Shown here one piece after another: positions 53,901 to 60,930 of a DNA stretch of 64,000 nucleotides. The stretch is from Halopseudomonas laoshanensis (GTDB taxonomy: Bacteria > Pseudomonadota > Gammaproteobacteria > Pseudomonadales > Pseudomonadaceae). Positions within the stretch are counted from its first letter, which is position 1. Each line of letters begins with the position of its first letter. The translations under genes were made by a program, and so were the position numbers. Below the pieces are notes generated by a model. That model saw only the letters and a list, made by a program, of their open reading frames with translations. It did not search any database and was not told the DNA's origin. Location of the stretch: assembly GCF_008365385.1 (NCBI RefSeq), contig NZ_QOVF01000002.1, positions 434,001 through 498,000 of the forward strand, given 5' to 3'.

Positions 53901-54708
53901 TATCGGAGTTTGCCTGAATCAATCCTTCAGGTTTATAGTTATCCCCATATCTTTTGCAGTTGGCTTCAAGCAACCCTGCCACGCACACTTTGACCCTAAC
54001 GGAGACTTCATACACAGTGCCAGGTAAGAAGTTAGACGCGCTATTATGGACTGCCGGGTTGTAGGCTACGCGAGTAGCACTATTGAGGCCTCCACTTCCA
54101 GTAAAGCGCATGATGTTACCCATGCGAGTACCTCCAACACCTATGCGGGTGTTCACGGAGCTCCAATTAGCGGTCGGCACCGGCGTCGATGTACCAAGGC
54201 CGGAATTAATATTTGCATCAGGAAAGTTGCTACTCGAATTACCTTGCCCTGTTTGTACTCCTTTCTCTAACCAGGTTTCGGTGGTGGTATCTAAATGTCT
54301 GTAGCCACCAGTCAGGATATGACGAAAAATATCAATTGATTGCATGGTCGCCCAGTTAAGATATTTACCGCTCCACTCCCCAGTCCCAGTGCAATTCGAA
54401 GCTACCCTAGTGGGCTCAAAATGCCGATTGGCCTCATTTGTATTAAAAACATACCTATAGCATTTTGCACTATCAAAATAGCCCACGTAATCGCCACTAC
54501 TAACATACCCACCTTTATAAGCCCGGGTTACCATCGTTGGAAATTCGAAAGACCCGATAACCGCCATATTGCCAGGGACCGGCTGAGCCACCAACAAAGG
54601 CTGCTGAGCAATTTCCACGCTGGCGTATGCGCTGCCAGCGGCCAAAACAAATGAAGCCAAAAAGGAAGCGCTATTAGCCAGCAGCCGATAGGGCATGAAA
54701 GTATACAT
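50992..54708 (-). CDS. pilY1: Type IV pilus tip adhesin/assembly factor PilY1
   Basis: A 1238-residue secreted protein. The start at 54708 (MYTFMPYRLL) has AAAGGAGC 7 nt upstream and gives a signal peptide ending GSAYA. Earlier in-frame ATGs (54732, 54843) are less likely. The N-terminal part contains LNWATMQSIDIFRHILTGGYR. No MIDAS motif of a VWA domain is visible. The C-terminal beta-propeller has PIVYVGSNDGMLHGFNA and LFFGTGQYLNN. A 9-residue Ca2+ loop DLDRDRAFD is at 1153-1161, as in P. aeruginosa PilY1, where it controls retraction. An Asp/Gly run follows at 1203-1215. Confidence 0.92.
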   Translation of the reverse strand: MYTFMPYRLLANSASFLASFVLAAGSAYASVEIAQQPLLVAQPVPGNMAVIGSFEFPTMVTRAYKGGYVSSGDYVGYFDSAKCYRYVFNTNEANRHFEPTRVASNCTGTGEWSGKYLNWATMQSIDIFRHILTGGYRHLDTTTETWLEKGVQTGQGNSSSNFPDANINSGLGTSTPVPTANWSSVNTRIGVGGTRMGNIMRFTGSGGLNSATRVAYNPAVHNSASNFLPGTVYEVSVRVKVCVAGLLEANCKRYGDNYKPEGLIQANSDNMRYSAFGYLNDNSSPNPNRDGGIMHARMKYVGPSRINDQNNAVSNANAEWDVDTGVFVQNPDPNDASATTSRYSGLSEVRHSGVISYINNSGQIVPDTLFKRYDNVSELFYTAYRYMRGLPNRSEYINITQSGGALDRLVGGLPIINWTASEEDDPLQFACQKNFFLGIGDTNTHPDTRVPKPDDGADIAARVARISALEGGLNITGGRSALIAGLAFDANTKDLRPDMDGKQTAATYWIDILEGGDLKGRTSNQYWLAAKYGGLKVPDSFNPDSDPIQEDMWYTNGETLNSQGYKRPDNFYVVASAQDMVDGLTQAFTDIQSEQAGSRSSLALNSTSLESGSATFRAQYTSGLWTGDLSAFTVSEEGLLSSAPAWTAASKLPAPANRNIKTWNGAAFVNFATGTGGINNTTLTSALTSDTGGTAENVVNYLRGVRTNENNATGFRVRQSVLGDIVNSQPIFVGSPTVGLFRNQTFNGSSSYAAFASSKSTRTPIVYVGSNDGMLHGFNATTGQTASGVETFAYVPRTVINNGMGELASPAYEHRYFVDGELTVADAYDGSNWRTILVGTLGAGGLNKARDGTNNAIFALDVTDPANVQFLWEKNSAEIPALGNNLGEPVIAQIANGSWSVLLGNGPNSSAGTASLISLNLFSGVSTITTMSTDVNNGLSAIRAWDSQGDGIADVIYAGDLQGNLWKVTGLSNNPRNIVKLFQARDPSNNPQPITSAPLVGRSPFSQELWLFFGTGQYLNNTDLTDTQVQSWYGINDNGGSTTATRSADLLERRILADVAVSADVTARVIEAGAREDLLGKRGWFIDLFQVGTNGSTAALGERMITPNQFLGRTLIGNTRIPDASDPCAPTGRGVIMAIDPFTGARLTDTFFDLDRDRAFDNVDMVEIDGVLTFVSGMGLNAGFSNPSFLDDNMFIPFDDLSDGDGGDGGDGDGGRKVNLQKVAPARTSWRELINPAN
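51065..51104. repeat. CAC/CAT trinucleotide repeat tract in pilY1
   Basis: Forty bases made of CAC and CAT triplets, coding for the Asp/Gly run near the PilY1 C-terminus on the minus strand. Its units are three bases, so expansion or loss would stay in frame. Confidence 0.7.
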
Positions 54709-54731
54709 ATACGTTGCTCCTTTCTGAATCA

Positions 54732-55292
54732 TCACAGGTTCTGCTTCACGGTAATTTGTAGCGCCACAACGGACCGTCCGTCTGCGGCCGGCACACCACT
54801 TCGTGCGGTAATACGAAATTGCGCCGCAGGGGGCGGTATACACCCCGACGGTGGATTGTAACTATTACAACGTGGATCGCTATCCTGACCAAGCCCAGCA
54901 GACCCTCCAACCTCACCCATCTTCTCGATATAGTATTGAGGTGATGAATCGCCCAGAAGGTCTTCATTGACTAAGTACGAGGCGTCAACGTTCTCCCAGC
55001 CGTCTACATCCGACATTGAGAAAGTATTTTCCGGTATGGGCGGGCAACGCTCGTTGATATTAGTACAGTCAATGCCTAATGTTGTATCTGCTTGCAAAGC
55101 TACTTCAGCTGCACGCAATGCTGATTCAGCGGCCTGATAAGAGAGCGAACGGTCATACATATTCGAACTCATCTTTTCGTTGAGCGTCGTACCTCGAATC
55201 GATGCCAGCCCAAGTAGCGTAGATACCAGCAACATTATCAGAGCTACCAGAAGAGCAGCACCGGACTGCCTGTGTTTAAGTGCATTAATCAT
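54732..55292 (-). CDS. pilX: Type IV pilus minor pilin PilX
   Basis: A 186-residue protein with a short leader HRQSG and hydrophobic helix AALLVALIMLLVSTLLGLAS, lacking Glu at mature position 5, which is characteristic of PilX. The segment SYQAAESALRAAEVAL is conserved. It belongs to the minor pilin core that primes assembly and carries PilY1. The start overlaps the pilW stop by 4 bp. Confidence 0.92.
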   Translation of the reverse strand: MINALKHRQSGAALLVALIMLLVSTLLGLASIRGTTLNEKMSSNMYDRSLSYQAAESALRAAEVALQADTTLGIDCTNINERCPPIPENTFSMSDVDGWENVDASYLVNEDLLGDSSPQYYIEKMGEVGGSAGLGQDSDPRCNSYNPPSGCIPPPAAQFRITARSGVPAADGRSVVALQITVKQNL

Positions 55293-56365
55293 AAGGACCG
55301 ATTCCTAATGGCAACAACACTGGTGAAACCGCGATCTAATCGGCCCTGATTAACACTAGTGTTAGTGGATATATCCTGATCCTGGCTAAGTAACTCAAGC
55401 CTGACCTCCACTGCATTAACGTCGGCCCAACGATTGCCAACGGCACTTGCGTCAATAAAATCTGATGTATCTATTAGGCGATAGCGGAGGTTCATTTCGT
55501 TGACGCCTGCGGCAATCTCTATCTGATTAATCGCCGCACCAGTGCCACTGGCATCCAGTCGTGCCATGTACAGAGATCGCCCACCCTCAGCAGGACGACC
55601 ATTATCTCCTATGTACCAGGCAGTGCTGTTGAGTGTGGCCACCACCGTATTGGGGCCATAAGGGCCTGGGTTGCCGTTTGTGCTACATAATTGATTACCG
55701 CTGCCTGGTTCAATTATTCCCAATCCCTTTGTGCAATTCCCTGGACTGGTTGAACCACCGGTATTGACAACCAAATTCCCCCCGCTATTGACGTTGGTCA
55801 CCTGGAAAATGGTAGCCTGCTGCTCATTACACGCCATTAGAATGTTGCCCGTAGTAAACCCATGGGGAACATTATTGGGTGTTCCTATATCAAAATTGGC
55901 GCCATTACTACCTGCGCTGTAATTAAGCATAAAGGCGCCAGTGGTATCACCGGATAACATGGCGAGAGATTCAGTACCTGCAATCTGGTTACTCACGCCG
56001 CTCAGTGCGCTCTCTCCATCAAAACCGATGAACCTATTATTAAAATCGTACTGCCAGGGAACATCGGCGGCAGGTCCTTGAGCATCATTCAGGATATTGA
56101 CGACATCTTCCATATCATTACCACAGGGAATGTTACCTGCCTGGCGTATGTCGCGAGCAAGTAACTCATAACCTACCCGGGCGCTATCCTGAATCTGAGA
56201 CAGTCCCCGAGTGGTGCGGAACCCTTGAATATTGGACAGCATGATGCCAGTAACGGCCCCGATAATGACCAAACCCAAGACCATTGCGATCATCAGCTCG
56301 ATCAAAGCCAAGCCTCGGCTGTAAATCACCATTGTCGTCAGCCGACGTGAGGTTTTGCGATTCAT
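55289..56365 (-). CDS. pilW: Type IV pilus minor pilin PilW
   Basis: A 358-residue protein with leader ending VIYSRG and helix LALIELMIAMVLGLVIIGAV. PilW family features are QDSARVGYELLARDIRQAG and the C-terminal DVNAVEVRLELLSQD. It is much longer than a normal pilin, as PilW is. It is coupled to pilV and pilX by 4-bp ATGA overlaps. Confidence 0.92.
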   Translation of the reverse strand: MNRKTSRRLTTMVIYSRGLALIELMIAMVLGLVIIGAVTGIMLSNIQGFRTTRGLSQIQDSARVGYELLARDIRQAGNIPCGNDMEDVVNILNDAQGPAADVPWQYDFNNRFIGFDGESALSGVSNQIAGTESLAMLSGDTTGAFMLNYSAGSNGANFDIGTPNNVPHGFTTGNILMACNEQQATIFQVTNVNSGGNLVVNTGGSTSPGNCTKGLGIIEPGSGNQLCSTNGNPGPYGPNTVVATLNSTAWYIGDNGRPAEGGRSLYMARLDASGTGAAINQIEIAAGVNEMNLRYRLIDTSDFIDASAVGNRWADVNAVEVRLELLSQDQDISTNTSVNQGRLDRGFTSVVAIRNRSL

Positions 56366-56814
56366 AAGTGCACCTCGGTAATGATCTGCTGAGTGGCCCT
56401 GCCGTCGGTGCCTTTACTGTCGTCCCATTGCACAATGACTGTGCATCGGATGTTGTTGCAACTAACGGCGCCAACTGCATCTGCTCCAAGATTTTCCTGG
56501 ATTTGCTCTCGCCAAATACTCAATGAGTTTGCAGGAAAGGTATTCCCGGTAGGGTCAGCAGCGTCCAACGCAATATCGAAACGATTCGCTTTAGCAGAAT
56601 CGGGATCGGCGCGAATCGCCTCGATAATGGAGTACGACTGCACCACTCCTACTGAACGCTCCATGGCGCTTTGGTTGTTACGTAACGAGGTCAATTGCAG
56701 CCCCGCCAGGCCCAAAAGGCCGACGGACAGTACCAGCACAGTAATAAGCACTTCAATCAGGCTAATACCCTGTTGAGATTGATTGGAGACTGGAGGCTGG
56801 ATTCCTATCATCAT
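56362..56814 (-). CDS. pilV: Type IV pilus minor pilin PilV
   Basis: A 150-residue protein with leader ending SQQG and helix ISLIEVLITVLVLSVGLLGLAGLQ. The following SLRNNQSAMERSVGVVQSYSIIEAIRADP is the PilV pattern (seen in parts). It has a single C-terminal Cys pair around VSCNNIRCTV. It overlaps fimU and pilW by 4 bp each. Confidence 0.92.
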   Translation of the reverse strand: MMIGIQPPVSNQSQQGISLIEVLITVLVLSVGLLGLAGLQLTSLRNNQSAMERSVGVVQSYSIIEAIRADPDSAKANRFDIALDAADPTGNTFPANSLSIWREQIQENLGADAVGAVSCNNIRCTVIVQWDDSKGTDGRATQQIITEVHL

Positions 56815-57326
56815 GAGCAGGTACCTGTAAGTCTGGTTACTGATACGCGGCTGGCAGCGCCGAAGCTGATGCGTCTAATGGGTTCAGGGCCTGATGTGGC
56901 ACAAACGGTGAATCTTTGCTCACCGGTGATAATGGCGTTACCGTTACGCGCCAATCCGTCACCACGAAAAGATACTCGGTTGTTGGTCAAGGTAGAGGTA
57001 ACCCGGACACTGTTGTTGAAGGTATTAATAGTGCCCTGACGCAACACTTCATTACCCGCCAACACAACCCAGTTAACCCATGGACTGCCGGATGTACAAC
57101 TAGTGGCACCGGCTGTCGCAGCACGACATAAGACGACACTACGATTACGCTTTATAGATTCAGACCTGGCAAAGCTGAGGGCGTCGACAATTTCTGTGGC
57201 TTGAGTGTTAATACGGTTACTAATAATCAGCCCTCGAAACGACGGCACTGCTATACCTATGAGAATGGCCGCCACCGCAATGGTCACCATGAGCTCAATC
57301 AGAGTGAAACCCTTCACACTTTTCAT
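56811..57326 (-). CDS. fimU: Type IV pilus minor pilin FimU
   Basis: A 171-residue GspH/FimT-type pilin, leader MKSVKG, helix FTLIELMVTIAVAAILIGIAVPSF. The ATG at 57326 is chosen because AGGAGG lies 9 nt before it and it gives a normal leader; the frame stays open 165 bp further. DALSFARSESIKRNRSVVLC is typical. It lacks the GRxR motif seen in the divergent FimT. It is the first gene of fimU-pilV-pilW-pilX-pilY1-pilE. Confidence 0.9.
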   Translation of the reverse strand: MKSVKGFTLIELMVTIAVAAILIGIAVPSFRGLIISNRINTQATEIVDALSFARSESIKRNRSVVLCRAATAGATSCTSGSPWVNWVVLAGNEVLRQGTINTFNNSVRVTSTLTNNRVSFRGDGLARNGNAIITGEQRFTVCATSGPEPIRRISFGAASRVSVTRLTGTCS

Positions 57327-57353
57327 CAAAACCACCCTCCTATCAGTGCATGC

Positions 57354-57359
57354 ACTATA
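57354..57359 (-). promoter_or_regulatory. Possible -10 element of the minor pilin operon
   Basis: TATAGT on the minus strand, about 28 bp before the fimU ATG. The best -35 (AAGACG, 17-bp spacing) is poor, which would fit an activator-dependent promoter such as AlgR-controlled fimU in P. aeruginosa. I could not confirm an AlgR site. Confidence 0.35.
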
Positions 57360-57484
57360 AAAAGCGACTCCGTCCACGTCTTCCTGCGCGCGATAACCGG
57401 TACTATCTTCATGACGACAGGTGTTAATGCCGTCGGGGGCATACAAGGAGTAGCCCATTTTTGAAGCATCAGGGAGGAAGAGGT

Positions 57485-58003
57485 ATGGCATCGCGCGGCT
57501 TTACTTTAATTGAACTGTTGGTTGCTCTTGTAGTGCTTGGAATACTCATCAGCATCGGAATGCCGGCTTTTGGCAACATGATTGATCAGCAGCGTATGGA
57601 CTCGGGCTTGAGCGCGCTTACCGGCAGTTTGAACATGGCCAAGCAGGAGGCGGTACGACGTAATCGTCCCGTGACGCTGACCGCCATCGAAGGAGATTGG
57701 AACAATGGCTGGAGGATGTTTCTGGATAACAACAGCAATGGGCAGCTGGATGAGAATGAAAAGCTGCTGCGTGAGATTGCTGCAGATGCGGTGTTGCGTA
57801 TCGACGCCAACACGCCGGTATCGCGTTATGTACGTTTTAACGGGCGCGGTGAAAGCCAACTGCTCAATGGTGGCTTCCAGGCCGGGACTTTTCGCTTCTG
57901 CCCCAAGGTTGCTGGCGAACATGGCCGACGGGTCACGATCAATCAGGTAGGGCGTTGGCGGGTGGAAAGCGGACCCATCAAGTCAGGCTATTGCGGTTTT
58001 TAG
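57485..58003 (+). CDS. fimT: FimT, GspH-type minor pilin with a DNA-uptake motif
   Basis: A 172-residue pilin, leader MASRG, helix FTLIELLVALVVLGILISIGMPAF. The start at 57485 follows GGAGGAAGAGG; an ATG 24 bp upstream is possible. The C-terminus contains GRWR at residues 156-159, matching the GRxR motif reported to bind DNA in FimT of transformable gammaproteobacteria, and ends in a Cys (SGYCGF) that can pair with FRFCPK. It is divergent from fimU, so separately expressed. It likely takes part in DNA uptake rather than fibre assembly. Confidence 0.85.
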   Translation: MASRGFTLIELLVALVVLGILISIGMPAFGNMIDQQRMDSGLSALTGSLNMAKQEAVRRNRPVTLTAIEGDWNNGWRMFLDNNSNGQLDENEKLLREIAADAVLRIDANTPVSRYVRFNGRGESQLLNGGFQAGTFRFCPKVAGEHGRRVTINQVGRWRVESGPIKSGYCGF

Positions 58004-58023
58004 TGAGAGAATGAACTCAGGTC

Positions 58024-59259
58024 TCAGCCGAGATGGATATTTTCTAAGGTGAAGCTTTCCAGGTCGACTCCGTAGGAGCCGTCCACCAATACTTTTTTTA
58101 CTCGCAATGCCTGCGGCCCCGCTGGCTCGTGGCGCAGATCTACAATCAGCTGTTCCATCGGTTGCTTGTGACAGTCGCGCACAAGGGCAACTTTAGGAGC
58201 GAGACGATGATCTGGCTCTGCCGATAGAATCACCCCTACTTCGCCTGTGTTCATCTGTACCAGCGTGCCTGGCGGATAGATTCCAATGCATTCGATGAAT
58301 TTGACCACCAACGCCTCATCAAACTGCACGCCACGGCTATCATAGAGAATCTTTAAAGCTTTCGCCGACGGATTGCTCGGGCTATAGCACCGCTTACTGG
58401 TGATAGCATCATACGCATCGACGATGGTAATAACTCGCGTGTAAAAATCCAGGGCATGCCCTGGCAAGCCGCGTGGATAGCCTTTTCCATCCAGTCGCTC
58501 ATGATGGCTATAGGCAACGTTCTTGACTTCTTCGGGCAAGTCCTTGTCTTTGCTCAACTCCTGATAACCAAACAGCGCATGCTCTTTTACAATCTCGAAT
58601 TCTTCTGCGGTGAGCCTGTCAGGTTTATTCAAGATATCGGGATCAATATCCATCTTGCCGACGTCGTGCAGCATCCCAGAGAGCCCCAGCAACTCAAGAT
58701 GCTTGAGCCCAAGACCCAGATGCCGCCCCAATGTCATCGCCTGGATACCCACATTGACACAATGCTCTGCGGTGTACTGATCCGCGTGTTTAATACGCGT
58801 TAGCCACATCAACGCAGAAGGATTACGTATTACCGAATCAAGACAGTCACGCACCGCCTCGATCATCTCCGCAGTGGAGAAACTGTCACCACGCGATACC
58901 GCGTCGAGAATGTTTTTTATCTCGTAAAAGGCCTTTCCGTAATGCCCTGCGGCAGCTCCAAGCTCAAGCTGCACATCAGTCGCTACGGGATAGGCGAATT
59001 GGGCCTTTTCGGGCTGTAACGGCGCATTCGAAAGGTCGCTCACATCGACGTGCGTTTTCAGCACATCGATAAAAACATAATTGCAAAGAGTGCGCAGGGT
59101 CAGAAGCTCTTTTTCCTCATTAATGAGGAAGCCCTGGAAAAGAAAAGGTGTTTCCAGCCATGGACGGTCCAACAAGCAGACATACATGCCCAGTCTCAAC
59201 TGGGAAACAGGGACCTGAATCTGGTGCAGGGTTTTGGTAGTACCTATACGTCGCTTCAT
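58024..59259 (-). CDS. HD-GYP domain protein with N-terminal DUF3391, c-di-GMP phosphodiesterase
   Basis: A 411-residue cytoplasmic protein. The DUF3391 domain is at about 8-130 (VPVSQLRLGMYVCLLDRPW). The HD-GYP domain has H198-D199 in GMLHDVGKMD and the HHERLDGKGYP signature at 252-262, all metal ligands apparently intact. It is expected to hydrolyse c-di-GMP to pGpG or GMP. It sits convergent with fimT (20 bp between stops) and may tune the pilus/biofilm switch; no direct link is shown. Confidence 0.9.
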   Translation of the reverse strand: MKRRIGTTKTLHQIQVPVSQLRLGMYVCLLDRPWLETPFLFQGFLINEEKELLTLRTLCNYVFIDVLKTHVDVSDLSNAPLQPEKAQFAYPVATDVQLELGAAAGHYGKAFYEIKNILDAVSRGDSFSTAEMIEAVRDCLDSVIRNPSALMWLTRIKHADQYTAEHCVNVGIQAMTLGRHLGLGLKHLELLGLSGMLHDVGKMDIDPDILNKPDRLTAEEFEIVKEHALFGYQELSKDKDLPEEVKNVAYSHHERLDGKGYPRGLPGHALDFYTRVITIVDAYDAITSKRCYSPSNPSAKALKILYDSRGVQFDEALVVKFIECIGIYPPGTLVQMNTGEVGVILSAEPDHRLAPKVALVRDCHKQPMEQLIVDLRHEPAGPQALRVKKVLVDGSYGVDLESFTLENIHLG

Positions 59260-59463
59260 TCTTGAACACTAGATCCTATACAAACCCACTGGGCACTCAG
59301 ACCTATCACCTCTGAGGTCTCAATATGGTATCGCTATGGACAATATAGAGGCGTCAAAGTTTCGGCATTCAGTATAGTCTAACAATGTAACAACAAAAGC
59401 ACATAGCCACCATTGACGAAAGGTAGGCTAAATATGCCTTAGCGATGAATGGCAAGGACCGAT

Positions 59464-59490
59464 TGGACTCCCGCTTTCGCGGGAGTGAGT
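59464..59490 (+). repeat. 27-bp dispersed palindrome near the argJ 3' end
   Basis: TGGACTCCCGCTTTCGCGGGAGTGAG, a compensated variant: both arms carry the matching change (ACTCCC/GGGAGT), so the stem is kept. Confidence 0.7.
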
Positions 59491-59549
59491 GGAGAGGTCA
59501 ATTGCGCAGGCAGGTTAAATCATTCACTTTTGTCAACAGGCCCAGCTGC

Positions 59550-60767
59550 TCAGGTGCGGTATTCCGCATTGATTCTGACATACTCATGGGACAGATCCGT
59601 GGTCCACAGGGTTTCCTGAAAATCCCCGCGCGCAAGATCAATACAAATGGTGATTTCTTCCTGCGCCATGATTCGCGCGCCTTGCTCTTCAACGTATTCT
59701 TCGGCACGCCCGCCGTTACGGGTAATACAGACGTCGTCCAGATAAACGTCTATGCGCTCCACATCCAGATCCGGCACGCCAGCACGGCCGACGGCGGCGA
59801 GTATCCGCCCCCAGTTGGGGTCTGAGGCAAAGAGCGCGGTCTTGATCAGCGGGGAGTGCGCCACCGCATAACCTACGTCCAGGCACTCATCACGATTGCC
59901 TCCACCATTGACCTGGATGGTGACAAACTTGGTGGCGCCTTCGCCGTCGCGCACGATTGCTTGAGCCAGTTCCAGCATGATGGATTTGATTGCGCTAGCC
60001 AGCTGCTGGTAGTCCGCGTTATCTGTAGTGCTGATTTCAGTCATCGCAGCCTGGCCAGTCGCGACCAGCATGCAGCAGTCGTTGGTAGAGGTGTCGCCGT
60101 CGATGGTGATGCGATTGAAAGACAGGTCTGCGGCTTCCCGCAACAGTGCCTGCAACACCGGCTGCGCCACTTTGGCGTCAGTGGCTATATAGCCGAGCAT
60201 GGTCGCCATATTGGGTTTGATCATGCCGGCGCCTTTGGAGATACCGGTAATGGTGATCGTCTGGCCGTCCAGATCGACCTGTCTGCTGGCACCTTTGGGC
60301 AGGGTGTCGGTGGTCATGATGCCTTCCGCAGCCTGCGCCCAGTGGTTGGCATCCAGATTGTCCAAGGCGGCGGGTAGCGCAGCTATCACCTTGGTCGCAG
60401 GCAGTAGCTCACCGATCACACCGGTACTGAACGGCAGCACCTGCTGAGCCTGCACTTGCGTCAGTTGTGCTAGCGCCTCGCAGGTCTGAAACGCGGCCTG
60501 CATGCCGGGCTTGCCGGTACCGGCGTTGGCATTGCCGGTATTGACCAGCAAGTAACGTGGCGCGTGCTGGATATGCTCACGGCACAAGGTAACGGGTGCG
60601 GCGCAGAAAGCGTTCAGCGTAAATACTCCTGCGATGCTCGCGCCTTCAGCCACTTCCATCACCACAATGTCCTTGCGGCCAGCTCGCTTGATACCAGCGG
60701 AAGCAATGCCCAGACGAAAGCCGGGAACGGGGTGCAATACAGGCAAGGGGCCAAGACCGACGGGCAT
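59550..60767 (-). CDS. argJ: Bifunctional glutamate N-acetyltransferase / amino-acid acetyltransferase ArgJ
   Basis: A 405-residue proenzyme of arginine synthesis that recycles the acetyl group from N-acetylornithine to glutamate. The self-cleavage site Ala188-Thr189 is in KPNMATMLG, giving alpha and beta chains with Thr189 as nucleophile. [19 protein letters not shown] and [11 protein letters not shown] are conserved. It lies 163 bp downstream of secA, as in P. aeruginosa. Confidence 0.96.
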   Translation of the reverse strand: MPVGLGPLPVLHPVPGFRLGIASAGIKRAGRKDIVVMEVAEGASIAGVFTLNAFCAAPVTLCREHIQHAPRYLLVNTGNANAGTGKPGMQAAFQTCEALAQLTQVQAQQVLPFSTGVIGELLPATKVIAALPAALDNLDANHWAQAAEGIMTTDTLPKGASRQVDLDGQTITITGISKGAGMIKPNMATMLGYIATDAKVAQPVLQALLREAADLSFNRITIDGDTSTNDCCMLVATGQAAMTEISTTDNADYQQLASAIKSIMLELAQAIVRDGEGATKFVTIQVNGGGNRDECLDVGYAVAHSPLIKTALFASDPNWGRILAAVGRAGVPDLDVERIDVYLDDVCITRNGGRAEEYVEEQGARIMAQEEITICIDLARGDFQETLWTTDLSHEYVRINAEYRT

Positions 60768-60895
60768 GGAGAATCTCCGCTAGAAGGAAAAAGTCAGGCG
60801 ATTGTAGCAGCAGTTTATAGCGCGCGCAGAGTCAAGCAGGCCATTATATTGGTAGCGTGACCCGACTTAACTAAGCGTTGGAGTTAACTGATTGA

Positions 60896-60922
60896 GAAGG
60901 CCGAGGAGAACCCTCGGCCTTC
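60896..60922 (-). terminator. Terminator of secA
   Basis: GAAGGCCGAGG (60896-60906), loop AGAAC, CCTCGGCCTTC (60912-60922), a perfect 11-bp stem 8 bp after the secA stop. The following T-run is short. Confidence 0.75.
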
Positions 60923-60930
60923 CCGGCAGC

